The position numbers and the translations under genes are program-made. 64,000 nt of DNA from an uncultured Bacteroidales bacterium. Its GTDB lineage: Bacteria; Bacteroidota; Bacteroidia; Bacteroidales; Salinivirgaceae. A model generated the notes under the pieces. The model saw only the letters and a program-made list of their open reading frames with translations. It was not told the DNA's origin and did no database searches. Below are positions 9,536-18,176 of this stretch, in pieces. Position 1 is the first letter of the stretch, and every line of letters starts with the position of its first letter. Where the stretch lies: positions 90,804 to 154,803 of the forward strand of contig CALJOM010000011.1 in assembly GCA_937981765.1 (NCBI GenBank), read 5' to 3'.

Positions 9536-9904
9536 TTACTTACAGCCGGAACAATCGCTACAATTATTGTGATGACATCCGCCTTCTACATTGTAATTTA
9601 AAGGCAATCCGTTGCGATTCCAGTTTTTCATGCCACCTTCTAAAAAAACAATGTTTATAAAACCTTTTGTTTCCAAAAACTGAGCTGCCTTGAGTGCAAT
9701 TTCCCCGTCGAAATCAGCACAAATAATTCGTTTTGCTTTTGAAAAACGGGCACACACATCAGGGAGCTTCTGAAGCGGAATGTTTAAAACATTGTCAACA
9801 GCAAAGCTCACAAATTCAAAATCCATGGCATCGCGGAGATCAAACATAACTGCCTGGTTACATTCCAGTTCCTGCTGGGCTTGCTTAGGAGAAATGGGAT
9901 TCAT
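9536..9904 (-). CDS. Rhodanese-like protein with Cys/His-rich C-terminal tail
   Basis: This is a single 122-residue rhodanese-like domain without signal peptide: SPKQAQQELECNQAVMFDLR at the start and FLEGGMKNWNRNGLPL at the end of the fold. Cys62 sits where the persulfide-forming active-site Cys is expected (RIICADFDGEIAL), although the loop differs from the usual C-R-S-G-x-R pattern. The last 13 residues add four Cys and two His (Cys110, 115, 118, 121; His111-112), resembling a metal-binding tail. It is first in the minus-strand group leading to the Cys-rich protein and the TonB receptor, so a role in sulfur transfer or metal handling fits. The exact function is unknown. Confidence 0.82.
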   Translation of the reverse strand: MNPISPKQAQQELECNQAVMFDLRDAMDFEFVSFAVDNVLNIPLQKLPDVCARFSKAKRIICADFDGEIALKAAQFLETKGFINIVFLEGGMKNWNRNGLPLNYNVEGGCHHNNCSDCSGCK

Positions 9905-9923
9905 AAATCGTTGTTTTGTGACG

Positions 9924-9931
9924 CAAAGATA
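9924..9931 (-). promoter_or_regulatory. Bacteroidota -7 promoter element upstream of rhodanese gene
   Basis: TATCTTTG on the minus strand matches TAnnTTTG and lies 20 bp before the rhodanese ATG at 9904. No clear -33 TTG was found at the right spacing. Confidence 0.45.
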
Positions 9932-10125
9932 ACTAGAATTTCCACGTTCAGGCAGTTTTTCATTGTACTATGTTTAAAATGGCCATGATGTTATGAAACC
10001 CGTTGGCAATTTTTTAGCTTGTTGAAAAAAAACTATATTTGGTGTGATATTCGTATTATTGCAATAATTTTCTATTTTTACGGTTTTAAAACACCACTGT
10101 CAAATGTGGCAGGCAAGAATAAACT

Positions 10126-12414
10126 ATGCACTTGGCTATGAGTAACAAAAACAAACTTTCCAACCGGTTTGCCATAGGAGGACTTATCCTCGGGGTATTG
10201 CTTACCTTTTTTATCATACGCGGGGTTTTATCGGCTCAGAATCTGCCGGTAACCTTTTCCAACATACGGGCACTACACAGCTACGCAATCTTTTACCTGG
10301 TAGATTTATTACCGGTTATTTTATCAATTTTTGCACTCTTCTTTGGCCGCTACTTCGAAACCACCATAGAAACACTAAATTCCCAAATTGAGGAATTGGA
10401 ACAACTGCGTTCCAAACTTATCCGATTTTCGGAAGAACTTCTTAAAGGGAATATTGAAACCGAATTTGATGTGGAAATTCTCTCCGACAAATTGGGTAAA
10501 ATGATTATCGACATTCGCGAGCAGATAAAAAATGAAAAGATTGAGGAAGAAAAACGCAAAAAGGAAGACTTCGAAAGGAACTGGATTGCAGAAGGATTAG
10601 CCCTTTTTGGCGACATTCTCCGCCGCAATAACGACAATATCGAGCTTTTATCGTTTGAAATAATCAGCAACCTGTGCAAGTATGTAGGTACCATTCAAGG
10701 CGGATTTTTCCTGCTGAATGACAACGATAGACACGATACATATTTTGAACTCACGGCACACTTTGCCTATAACCGCCAGAAATACAGCAAAAAACGCATT
10801 GAGTTGAATGAAGGCTTAATTGGACGTGCCGCTTTCGAAAAACGTATAATTATTCTCGACCATGTACCACAGGATTACCTCGAAGTAACCAGCGGTTTAG
10901 GGGAGTCAAATCCCGAATATATTCTGATAGCACCTTTAATGTATAACGATGAGGTTCATGGAGTAATAGAGCTAGCTGGCTTTGAACCTTTCTTACCTCA
11001 CCAGGTGGAATTTATAAAAAAAATAGCCGAAAGCATAGGCTCCACCATCGGGAATGTAAAAATTAACGTTCGAACCACCAAGCTATTGGCTGAAAGCCGT
11101 GAGCAAGCAGAAAGGCTTGCCCAACAAGAGGAGGAAATGCGGCAGAACATGGAGGAATTACAGGCAACGCAAGAAGAAGCGGCCAAGCAATCGGAGCAAT
11201 TTATTAGTTTCACCAACTCCGTTAACCACACCCTAATTCGTGCTGAATACGATATTAATGGAATTCTAACCTACGCCAACAGTAAATTCCTCAAGCGTCT
11301 TGATTATCAAGCCACGGCTGAGATTGAAGGACATCATATCAACATGTTTATCTCGGAAAAAGACCGAGACTGGTTCAATGACACCTGGGCAAAACTTGCC
11401 AGAGGAGGCCGCCATTTTGAAGGTTATATGAAACATATAACCAAAAAAGGTAAAGAAGTCTGGTTAATGGCTACCTATACTCCTGTCAGAAACTCCTATG
11501 GTGAAGTAGATAAAATTCTATTTCTTGCCATTGACAACACCGAGCAGAAAGAAAAAAGTATCGAGTACGAAGGTCAGATACAAGCGCTGAATTTGGCAAG
11601 TATCAAGGCAGATTTTGCCGTTTCGGGGAAAATAGTCGATTTTAATCAAAAATTCCAAAATCTCCTCGGGTATACAGAAAATGAGCTTAAAATCAAAAGT
11701 ATTTTCGAATTTTTCATTGAAGAAGACCAACCATTTATAGAAGAAATCTGGAATTCTGTAATTCATGAGGTGCCTTATCAGGGACAGTTAAAACTTCAAA
11801 CCAAGTTGGGAAGCACGGTTTGGCTGCAAGCAACCCTGGTTGCTAAAAACGACATGTATGGGGAGATCGATAAAGTAATTTGCATTGCTTTCGATATCAC
11901 CGATCAGAAAGAGTTGGAACTCAAAATTCAGCAACAAAACAAAAAACTTCTTCAACAGGAAGAGGTGCTTAAAAACTCCGAATTAGAGCTTAGTAAAAAA
12001 CTTGAAAAAGCTAAAAAAGAGCTTCGTCAGCAGTTCAATGAAATCGAAAAGGTAAAAATCCGAAACGAACTTACCCTGGAAGGGATGCTCGATGCCATTG
12101 TTACCTTCAATCAGAAAGGTATAGTCGAATTTTTTAACCATTCGGCCGAAAACCTCTGGAAGGTTGATAAAAAGATGATCATAGGGCGTAATGTTCGGGG
12201 ATTGTTTAACGATGAAATAATTCGTAGTAATGATTACGTTGATCGGCTTGTGGATCCCTCCAAAGAGAAAATTATCGGTGTACGCACGGAGATTCCTATT
12301 GTAACCAAAGAAGGTGAGGTTAAACAAGTTCTTTGTCTGCTTTGTGATGCGGTGATAGACAATGAACACTCCTATACTGCGTTTTTACAGAACATAGAAG
12401 TGGAATTGTTTTAA
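10126..12414 (+). CDS. Membrane-bound GAF/PAS sensor protein without output domain
   Basis: The 762-residue protein has two N-terminal membrane helices (about residues 14-36 and 48-69), then a long coiled coil (about 76-145), a GAF domain (about 150-310), a second coiled coil (QEEEMRQNMEELQATQEEA), two consecutive PAS domains (about 360-470 and 480-590, each ending in an IDNTEQ or FDITDQ motif), another coiled coil and a third, divergent PAS domain (about 645-745). No histidine kinase, GGDEF, cyclase or HTH domain follows. It is probably a sensor that signals through a partner or by oligomerisation. An alternative start is Met5. The next gene starts 25 bp downstream, so the two may form an operon. 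Confidence 0.85.
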   Translation: MHLAMSNKNKLSNRFAIGGLILGVLLTFFIIRGVLSAQNLPVTFSNIRALHSYAIFYLVDLLPVILSIFALFFGRYFETTIETLNSQIEELEQLRSKLIRFSEELLKGNIETEFDVEILSDKLGKMIIDIREQIKNEKIEEEKRKKEDFERNWIAEGLALFGDILRRNNDNIELLSFEIISNLCKYVGTIQGGFFLLNDNDRHDTYFELTAHFAYNRQKYSKKRIELNEGLIGRAAFEKRIIILDHVPQDYLEVTSGLGESNPEYILIAPLMYNDEVHGVIELAGFEPFLPHQVEFIKKIAESIGSTIGNVKINVRTTKLLAESREQAERLAQQEEEMRQNMEELQATQEEAAKQSEQFISFTNSVNHTLIRAEYDINGILTYANSKFLKRLDYQATAEIEGHHINMFISEKDRDWFNDTWAKLARGGRHFEGYMKHITKKGKEVWLMATYTPVRNSYGEVDKILFLAIDNTEQKEKSIEYEGQIQALNLASIKADFAVSGKIVDFNQKFQNLLGYTENELKIKSIFEFFIEEDQPFIEEIWNSVIHEVPYQGQLKLQTKLGSTVWLQATLVAKNDMYGEIDKVICIAFDITDQKELELKIQQQNKKLLQQEEVLKNSELELSKKLEKAKKELRQQFNEIEKVKIRNELTLEGMLDAIVTFNQKGIVEFFNHSAENLWKVDKKMIIGRNVRGLFNDEIIRSNDYVDRLVDPSKEKIIGVRTEIPIVTKEGEVKQVLCLLCDAVIDNEHSYTAFLQNIEVELF

Positions 12415-12439
12415 TTTAGGTTTCCACACAATATTGACT

Positions 12440-13897
12440 ATGCACAAGGTAAAGATTATATCAGAGATACCGGCTCTGCTGATTTTGTTTTTTTTCATTT
12501 TTTCGTGTAATCCCGAAAAGAATATTCAACCGTCAGAGTTCAACCTGCGGTTCAGTACCGACACCATAATGTTCGATACCGTTTTTACCGGTATTGGAAC
12601 CACAACAAGGCGTTTTACCGTTTTTAATCCAAACCATGGAACGGTAGAAGTTAAATCAGTGCGGTTAGGTAAAATCCCCAACACCAACTTTTTTATCAAT
12701 GTCGATGGGATTCAGGGGCCCGAAGTCAGAAATGTAAGAATAAGGGCAAAAGATTCAATCTATGTATTTGTTGAGGCAAACATCGATCCCAACCGCGACA
12801 AGATGGTAGAACAGGATTCCATAATTTTTGAACTCGAAACAGCACGAGCCGCTGTTATAATAATAGCCTTCGGTCAAGACGTAGTTCTGTTGAATCAAAC
12901 ATTACTTCAAACTCAAACACTTTCTAACCAGAAACCTTATTTGGTTTACAATTATGCTATAGTGGATAAAGACCACACAGTAACAGTTCCAGAGGGAGTT
13001 AGGTTTTACTTTCATTATCGCAGCAGCCTAATAGTTAATGGAACCCTTCGTGTGGAAGGAACTGTTGATGCTCCGGTGATATTCCGTTCCGACCGCTTGG
13101 AGCCATTTTACTCCGATAAACCCGGACAATGGGGAGCATGGATAACATTAGATAACGGAGGAATATATCTTTTGGGAGGAATACATTTTACTACATCGAG
13201 CCGAAACAATCGAATCCATTACGCAATTATTGAAAATGCCATCAAAGGAATTCAGATAGACTCTGTAATAGGCGGAAGCGAACCAGGATTGAGAATTACC
13301 AACACTATCATACGACATCATAATTTAGCGGGAATAGTCGCGCAAACTTCCTCCATTGAAGCACATAATTTGGTTATTCACAATTGTGGAAGCTATGCGC
13401 TTGCTCTTCTTCTGGGTGGAGACTACTGGTTTAATCACACAACCATTGCAAACTACACCCCCTTTACCAGCCGGTCTACACCCGCGGTGTATATCAATAA
13501 CTATTACACTTACAACGGACAAGCCTACGCTTTCCCACTAGTGCGCTGCCTTTTCTCAAATTCCATTATCCATGGATTTTATAGCACCTCACGAGCAGAA
13601 GTAGGTTTCGATTTGGTTTCGGGACCGACAATTCATTATCTTTTCGACCACTGCATTCTTATTCCCGGTAACAATATAGACACTTCCGACAATACCCATT
13701 TTCGCAACATAATCGTTGCCAAACAGGGCGTCGGCTTTAAAGATATCGGTAAATATAATTTCGACCTCGACACACTTTCGGCGGCAAAGGATTGTGGATT
13801 GCCCGATTATGCTGTGTTTGCTCCAACCGATATTAAAGGCAGAAGCCGATTTAGCGACCAAAAGCCCGATATTGGGGCCTATGAACGGCTGGAGTGA
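12440..13897 (+). CDS. Lipoprotein with right-handed parallel beta-helix
   Basis: I chose the ATG at 12440 over an in-frame TTG at 12434. The protein (about 485 residues) begins with a lipoprotein signal ending IFSC (Cys23). Residues about 30-140 form an Ig-like domain (TRRFTVFNPNHGTVEVKSV), and the rest is a parallel beta-helix with repeats such as NTIIRHHNLAGIVAQTSS. It ends DQKPDIGAYERLE, the closing strand seen in many Bacteroidota and Planctomycete surface beta-helix proteins. It is expected on the outer membrane, and a polysaccharide-binding or lyase-like role is possible, but no catalytic residues can be assigned. It sits between the GAF/PAS sensor and the secreted phosphatase-family gene, all on the plus strand. 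Confidence 0.8.
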   Translation: MHKVKIISEIPALLILFFFIFSCNPEKNIQPSEFNLRFSTDTIMFDTVFTGIGTTTRRFTVFNPNHGTVEVKSVRLGKIPNTNFFINVDGIQGPEVRNVRIRAKDSIYVFVEANIDPNRDKMVEQDSIIFELETARAAVIIIAFGQDVVLLNQTLLQTQTLSNQKPYLVYNYAIVDKDHTVTVPEGVRFYFHYRSSLIVNGTLRVEGTVDAPVIFRSDRLEPFYSDKPGQWGAWITLDNGGIYLLGGIHFTTSSRNNRIHYAIIENAIKGIQIDSVIGGSEPGLRITNTIIRHHNLAGIVAQTSSIEAHNLVIHNCGSYALALLLGGDYWFNHTTIANYTPFTSRSTPAVYINNYYTYNGQAYAFPLVRCLFSNSIIHGFYSTSRAEVGFDLVSGPTIHYLFDHCILIPGNNIDTSDNTHFRNIIVAKQGVGFKDIGKYNFDLDTLSAAKDCGLPDYAVFAPTDIKGRSRFSDQKPDIGAYERLE

Positions 13898-13945
13898 ATT
13901 TATTTTTATTTTGATTCTGATTAAAAGGTTGTAATATTTATCCCC

Positions 13946-15007
13946 ATGAACCAACTGCTGAGAACAATACTGATTTTTTGGCTCATTCAGGTTCAGATTC
14001 CCACTGAAGCTCAAAAACCTGACCGTTTCAGATTAATGTTTTATAACGTCGAGAACCTGTTTGATACCGAAGACGATCCCAAAACATCCGACGACGAATT
14101 TACACCACAAGGTGCGCGGCGCTGGAATGAGTGGCGGTTGAATAAAAAACTAGGAAATATTTATAAAGTTATTGCTGCCATTGGTGAAGCATCGCCTCCC
14201 GATATTATAGGCTTTTGTGAAATTGAAAACCGGTATGTTTTGGAATTGCTATTGCAAAAAACCCCCTTGAAAAATGCCGGCTACGAAATTATCCACCGTG
14301 ATTCGCGCGACCCCAGAGGAATAGATGTAGCTATGCTTTACCGCAAAGACCGCTATTGGCCACTTGAGGAAAAATTTATTTTGGTTGAATTTAAAAGCAG
14401 TCCCGGTCGTTTTTCGCGCGATATTCTCTATTCCAAAGGTTTATTGCCAAACAAAGATACGTTGCACGTATTTATCAATCACTGGCCATCGAAATTCGGA
14501 GGTGCCATGACAACTCGCCCCATGCGGAATGAGGTAGCACAGGCTCTTCGAAATACAATAGACAGCATTTTAGCAAAAAATCCTAAAGCCAATATTATTC
14601 TCACCGGCGATTTTAACACAACTCCAGAGGATGAACCCGTTGAAAAGGTGTTGAGAGCATGCATGTTCCCCGATACTGCCCGTTGCGATTTAATTAACCT
14701 CACTACGGCAATCTATCCTTCGAAATATCCGGGTACAATCAAATTTCAGGGGCTGTGGGAGTGTATCGATATGTGGATTATAAGCTCGAATTTAATCAAT
14801 AATACCAAGGGTAATACAAAAACCTCTACCAACAACGTATTTATCGGCAATTTTAATTTTTTGCTGGAACCCGATGAAACCTATGGTGGAAAAAAATTGT
14901 TCCGTACTTATGTGGGATTTTCCTATCGCGGTGGTTTTGCCGACCATCTTCCAACGTTTATGGATTTAATATTGACTCATCCTCAACAATCCGGAGAAAA
15001 ACAGTAA
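13946..15007 (+). CDS. Secreted endonuclease/exonuclease/phosphatase-family protein
   Basis: The protein has 353 residues with a signal peptide (MNQLLRTILIFWLIQVQIPT) and an EEP fold covering almost all of the rest. The family motifs appear in order: MFYNVENLFD, GFCEIENRYVLE with the metal-binding Glu, FINHWPSKFGG with a His, LTGDFNTTPED with Asp/Asn, and the C-terminal GFADHLPTFMD catalytic Asp-His. EEP enzymes cleave phosphodiesters, so this one could be an extracellular nuclease, a sphingomyelinase-like or an inositol-phosphatase-like hydrolase; the metal site appears complete. It starts 49 bp after the beta-helix lipoprotein. Confidence 0.88.
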   Translation: MNQLLRTILIFWLIQVQIPTEAQKPDRFRLMFYNVENLFDTEDDPKTSDDEFTPQGARRWNEWRLNKKLGNIYKVIAAIGEASPPDIIGFCEIENRYVLELLLQKTPLKNAGYEIIHRDSRDPRGIDVAMLYRKDRYWPLEEKFILVEFKSSPGRFSRDILYSKGLLPNKDTLHVFINHWPSKFGGAMTTRPMRNEVAQALRNTIDSILAKNPKANIILTGDFNTTPEDEPVEKVLRACMFPDTARCDLINLTTAIYPSKYPGTIKFQGLWECIDMWIISSNLINNTKGNTKTSTNNVFIGNFNFLLEPDETYGGKKLFRTYVGFSYRGGFADHLPTFMDLILTHPQQSGEKQ

Positions 15008-15044
15008 TGTTTTTCGTTTGCATGGCAAGATTTTTTAATAAAAA

Positions 15045-15075
15045 TTGGTTGAATTAAAACAAAGTTGTATATTTG
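15045..15075 (+). promoter_or_regulatory. Bacteroidota-type promoter of tRNA operon
   Basis: TTG (15045-15047), 20 bp spacer, TATATTTG (15068-15075) matches the Bacteroidota TTTG/TAnnTTTG promoter with canonical spacing. The mature tRNA-Gly begins 11 bp after the -7 element, as expected for a start site just upstream of the tRNA. Confidence 0.75.
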
Positions 15076-15085
15076 CACTCGCTAA

Positions 15086-15159
<74 letters not shown>

Positions 15160-15173
15160 TGGTTGTTTGCCTC

Positions 15174-15259
15174 GCCTTGGTGGTGGAATTGGTAGACACG
15201 CAGGACTTAAAATCCTGTGAACCGAAAGGTTCGTACCGGTTCGAGTCCGGTCCGAGGCA
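15174..15259 (+). tRNA. tRNA-Leu(TAA)
   Basis: This is an 86-nt class II tRNA. The acceptor stem GCCTTGG pairs with CCGAGGC (one G-T wobble), with discriminator A. The D-arm has the Leu-type TGGTGGAATTGGTAGAC. Anticodon stem CAGGA/TCCTG encloses CTTAAAA, giving anticodon TAA. A variable arm (TGAACCGAAAGGTTCG) and a GTTCGAGTCC T-loop region follow. It begins 15 bp after tRNA-Gly and shares its promoter and terminator. CCA is not encoded. Confidence 0.96.
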
Positions 15260-15262
15260 CAA

Positions 15263-15294
15263 AAGCCCTGAAAACTTTCAGGGCTTATTTTTTT
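15263..15294 (+). terminator. Intrinsic terminator of tRNA operon
   Basis: Stem AAGCCCTGAA (15263-15272) pairs with TTCAGGGCTT (15277-15286) over a 4-nt loop and is followed by ATTTTTTT. It starts 4 bp after tRNA-Leu, and its T tract reaches the stop codon of the convergent LPP20-like gene. Confidence 0.9.
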
Positions 15295-15664
15295 ATTGCT
15301 TCTTTGGCTTTTTGTGGCTTACCAGAATGTAGGCTTCGTATCGTCCCGTAGAATCTTGCCGGCTAGCTTTGTCTTCGATTTCAACCTCTCTGAGTGTTGC
15401 TTGCGTAGTAGCTTCAGTTTTCTTTTTATTTGTTTTTATCGTAATGGCCGAAAGTTGTTCCGAAAGCTCTTTGTAAGCTGCCATTTTAGCTTTTTCGAAG
15501 GCTATTTGCTGCGATACAGAAGTCCCATAGCCCACGGCATACAAGATTTTCCTCGATTTGGGAGGGTTATTGTACCATTGGGGTGGGAAATCTTCGGTTT
15601 TTTGTCCGAATGAGGTTGTTCCACATATCAACAGTGCCGAGAAAATTAAAATTAGGGTTTTCAT
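15293..15664 (-). CDS. Small exported LPP20-like protein
   Basis: The 123-residue protein has a signal peptide (MKTLILIFSALLICGTTSFG) cleaved near Gln21; the Cys in the signal is too early for a lipobox, so it is probably periplasmic. Residues PPKSRKILYAVGYGTSVSQQ and then IAFEKAKMAAYKELSEQL match the LPP20 domain: an aromatic-rich WYNNPP followed by a strand and a long Ala-rich helix. The family is found in envelope proteins including Helicobacter Lpp20 and flagellar-assembly relatives; function here is unknown. It lies 20 bp downstream of the LuxE-like gene on the same strand, so probably one transcript. Confidence 0.72.
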   Translation of the reverse strand: MKTLILIFSALLICGTTSFGQKTEDFPPQWYNNPPKSRKILYAVGYGTSVSQQIAFEKAKMAAYKELSEQLSAITIKTNKKKTEATTQATLREVEIEDKASRQDSTGRYEAYILVSHKKPKKQ

Positions 15665-15684
15665 ATCGAGATTTTTTTGATGTG

Positions 15685-16662
15685 CTATATGGTTGCTACC
15701 ATAAGGTTACATCCACGAACTTCGCTGTAATCAGATCGTCCATCTATTGAAAAGCTTCCATCGGGAAATACTTTTCCAACGTCGGATGTTTGAATAAAAG
15801 CACACGAATGTTGATTGGCCAAATCTATAATATTTATCCCCCCAGCTCCGGAATTGATGGTTCGGAGAGGATTGTAAGGGTTATATACCAGTGCTCTCAT
15901 CCAGGCGGGGGATCGAAAAATTCCATTCCCTGAGGAGTATGCTTGGGAAAGCAATTCAGTCATTCCGTATTCGCTGTGAATTGTTTCAACGCCGAAGGCT
16001 CTTTTCAAAATAAAATGGAGTTGGCTGCGGTGTAGTTCTACTCTTCTACCTTTCATGCCACCGGTTTCCATAACAATTGTATGGTTTAGTTTAATTGGGT
16101 ATCTTTCAGCAAAATCGAGTAAGGCAAACGAAACTCCGAAAAGTATGGTAGGAATATTCTTTTTCTCGTTAATCAGGAGTTGTTCATATAGTTGCTGATG
16201 GTTGTAAAGGTAAAAACCGCTTTGTTTGTAACTACTTAATGAAACAAACTCCTGTGCCATAAAAACCAGGGAGGAGCCTTCACGTTCGAGATAGGAGGGT
16301 AAGAGAAATAAAAAGCAGTAGTTCTTTGGTGCCCCGTAAAATTGGTTGAATGCTGCTCCAAAAGTCCTTTTGTAGGTTTCAACAGAGCTAATATAGTGAT
16401 ACGATTGTCCTGTATTGGTCGTTGAACTACTTAAAAAACATCGCTCCGGAGTGGAAGGGTGGCAATAGACCTTTTCGGTTTTAAAAAATTCGATTGGTAG
16501 AAAAGGAATTTCTTCAATACGAGACACTTTCATAGGATTTACTTCAAGGTTTCTGATAAAACGCTTATAAACAGGCACTTCCTCGGCCTGAAAGCGAAAC
16601 AATTCCAGGGCTTTATTCTCAAATTGGTCGGGAGAAAGTTGTGTGTGATCAAAAAAATCCAT
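15685..16662 (-). CDS. LuxE/PaaK-like acyl-activating protein
   Basis: The 325-residue protein resembles acyl-protein synthetase LuxE and the adenylate-forming PaaK group. FLSSSTTNTGQSYHYISS corresponds to the Ser/Thr/Gly-rich nucleotide loop, VMETGGMKGRRVELHR and IHSEYGMTELLSQAYS to core motifs of the fold, and QTSDVGKVFPDGSFSIDGRS to the C-terminal hinge. LuxE activates fatty acids as acyl-AMP. In non-luminous Bacteroidota, homologues often sit near lipid or envelope genes, and the substrate is unknown. The neighbouring LPP20-like gene follows 20 bp downstream. Confidence 0.82.
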   Translation of the reverse strand: MDFFDHTQLSPDQFENKALELFRFQAEEVPVYKRFIRNLEVNPMKVSRIEEIPFLPIEFFKTEKVYCHPSTPERCFLSSSTTNTGQSYHYISSVETYKRTFGAAFNQFYGAPKNYCFLFLLPSYLEREGSSLVFMAQEFVSLSSYKQSGFYLYNHQQLYEQLLINEKKNIPTILFGVSFALLDFAERYPIKLNHTIVMETGGMKGRRVELHRSQLHFILKRAFGVETIHSEYGMTELLSQAYSSGNGIFRSPAWMRALVYNPYNPLRTINSGAGGINIIDLANQHSCAFIQTSDVGKVFPDGSFSIDGRSDYSEVRGCNLMVATI

Positions 16663-16675
16663 AGGGCAATCTAGA

Positions 16676-16683
16676 CAAAAATA
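16676..16683 (-). promoter_or_regulatory. Bacteroidota -7 promoter element upstream of LuxE-like gene
   Basis: TATTTTTG on the minus strand fits TAnnTTTG and lies 13 bp before the ATG at 16662. A TTTG further upstream (16710-16713) has a 26-bp spacer, longer than the usual 19-21. Confidence 0.42.
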
Positions 16684-16853
16684 ACTAATTTTCTTTAAGT
16701 CGCTTAGGCCAAATAATATAATGAATTGTTAACGGTGGCTACAACGTCCAGGGCAAACAACGATAACGCTTATTAAACCATTATGGGAGATACCTAAAGT
16801 TTAGGTTTGTTACAGAAAAAGCTTATAGACGCTCACAAAAAAGCCGGAGGTTT

Positions 16854-18050
16854 TTATCGTTCCAAATTTTTCCGATATGGGGCAGTTAATTGAAAAATAT
16901 GTCGCAGAATTTCTTCATCAATTGGGGATAAATTCATGTTTCTTCTTTCCATCACTAGACGAGCTGTCTGGAGAGCATCCTCCAGGCGGTAGATTTTCAA
17001 CTCGCTTGCCCCCCCCCAACTAAACGATGGAATAAAATTTCGTGGATAGCCTGCACCAAAAATATTGGCAGAAATACCTACCACGGTGCCGGTGTTAAAC
17101 ATGGTATTGATTCCGCATTTGGAGTGGTCTCCCATGATAAGCCCGCAGAATTGAAGGCCTGTGTTGATAAAACGGCCTTGAGGATAGTTCCAGATTTTTA
17201 CTTCCAAATAGTTGTTTTTAAGATTCGAGTTATTGCTGTCGGCGCCAAAGTTGCACCATTCACCTACAACGGCGTTTCCAAGAAAACCATCGTGAGCCTT
17301 ATTACTATACCCGAAAACAACCACATTGTTTAGTTCTCCACCTACCTTACAGTGGGGGCCAATGGTTGTGGGGCCGTAGATTTTAGCACCTAATTTTACA
17401 GTACTGTGTTCGCACAATGCAAATGGCCCTCGAATCATAGAGCCTTCCATAATTTCAGCGTGGGCACCGATGTAAATATTGCCGTTTGTTGTATTTAAAA
17501 TGGCTCCTTCTACTTGTGCCGTGGGGTGAATCAAAATTTCTCCGTTTCCTAGTACCAGATTGGTTGAGGAGACGGGAATCCCTGTTTGAAGGGATTTCAT
17601 AATCTGAAAATCACGATTAAATTCCTGTCCGTTGAGTTGAAAAATATGCCAGGGGTAGGCAATTTCGCTCACCGGATGTTCAATATTAACTGTCTGAAAC
17701 GTGTCAAACAATGGATAGGTATAGTCTTGGGAAGAAAAATCTCCGCAGGCTGCAATCCACTTTTCGCTCGACATCAATACCTGCCCCGATTTCAGGTTTT
17801 TAATAGCATCTACCAAAGTTAATTCAGGGAGCACGCCGCTGCGGATAAGAATCACTTCTCCCGAAAATGTTCGGGGATATTTCGGTTGAAGATAGGATGG
17901 CACAATATGTTCTCCCGTAGATTGGAGATAATGTGCCCACTTTTCTGCAATGGTAAGGATTCCCACACGTATATCACCTACAGCGCGGGTGAATGTTAGG
18001 GGAAGAAGATTGTCATGATTTTCTATGTCGTGTAACAAAAATGGCCTCAT
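16854..18050 (-). CDS. GlmU-family protein (left-handed beta-helix sugar-nucleotidyltransferase-like)
   Basis: The 398-residue protein fits the Bacteroidota GlmU-like group. The N-terminal half is a divergent nucleotidyltransferase-like domain (starting MRPFLLHDIENHDNLLPLTF). Residues about 185-330 are a left-handed beta-helix of hexapeptide repeats (NGNIYIGAHAEIMEGSMIRG, VKLGAKIYGPTTIGPHCKVG). The end has FIPSFSWGGASELKIYR, a family signature. The usual pyrophosphorylase signature GxGTRM is absent from the N-terminus, so true UDP-GlcNAc pyrophosphorylase activity is doubtful. A nine-G run (coding strand; 17009-17017) encodes the Trp-Gly-Gly-Ala part of that signature and is a potential slippage site. 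Confidence 0.83.
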   Translation of the reverse strand: MRPFLLHDIENHDNLLPLTFTRAVGDIRVGILTIAEKWAHYLQSTGEHIVPSYLQPKYPRTFSGEVILIRSGVLPELTLVDAIKNLKSGQVLMSSEKWIAACGDFSSQDYTYPLFDTFQTVNIEHPVSEIAYPWHIFQLNGQEFNRDFQIMKSLQTGIPVSSTNLVLGNGEILIHPTAQVEGAILNTTNGNIYIGAHAEIMEGSMIRGPFALCEHSTVKLGAKIYGPTTIGPHCKVGGELNNVVVFGYSNKAHDGFLGNAVVGEWCNFGADSNNSNLKNNYLEVKIWNYPQGRFINTGLQFCGLIMGDHSKCGINTMFNTGTVVGISANIFGAGYPRNFIPSFSWGGASELKIYRLEDALQTARLVMERRNMNLSPIDEEILRHIFQLTAPYRKNLER

Positions 18051-18072
18051 AAACGTCTCAATAAAGTTTTTA

Positions 18073-18080
18073 CAAATGTA
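18073..18080 (-). promoter_or_regulatory. Bacteroidota -7 promoter element upstream of GlmU-family gene
   Basis: TACATTTG on the minus strand matches TAnnTTTG 22 bp before the ATG at 18050. No -33 TTG at canonical distance was found. Confidence 0.45.
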
Positions 18081-18176
18081 CTACAAAATCGTGCTTTTTG
18101 ATTACTTTTACGTGCGCAAATAATATTTTGCTTTAAGCATCAATAAATCAATATTTTAACACTTAAATCTACTCTT

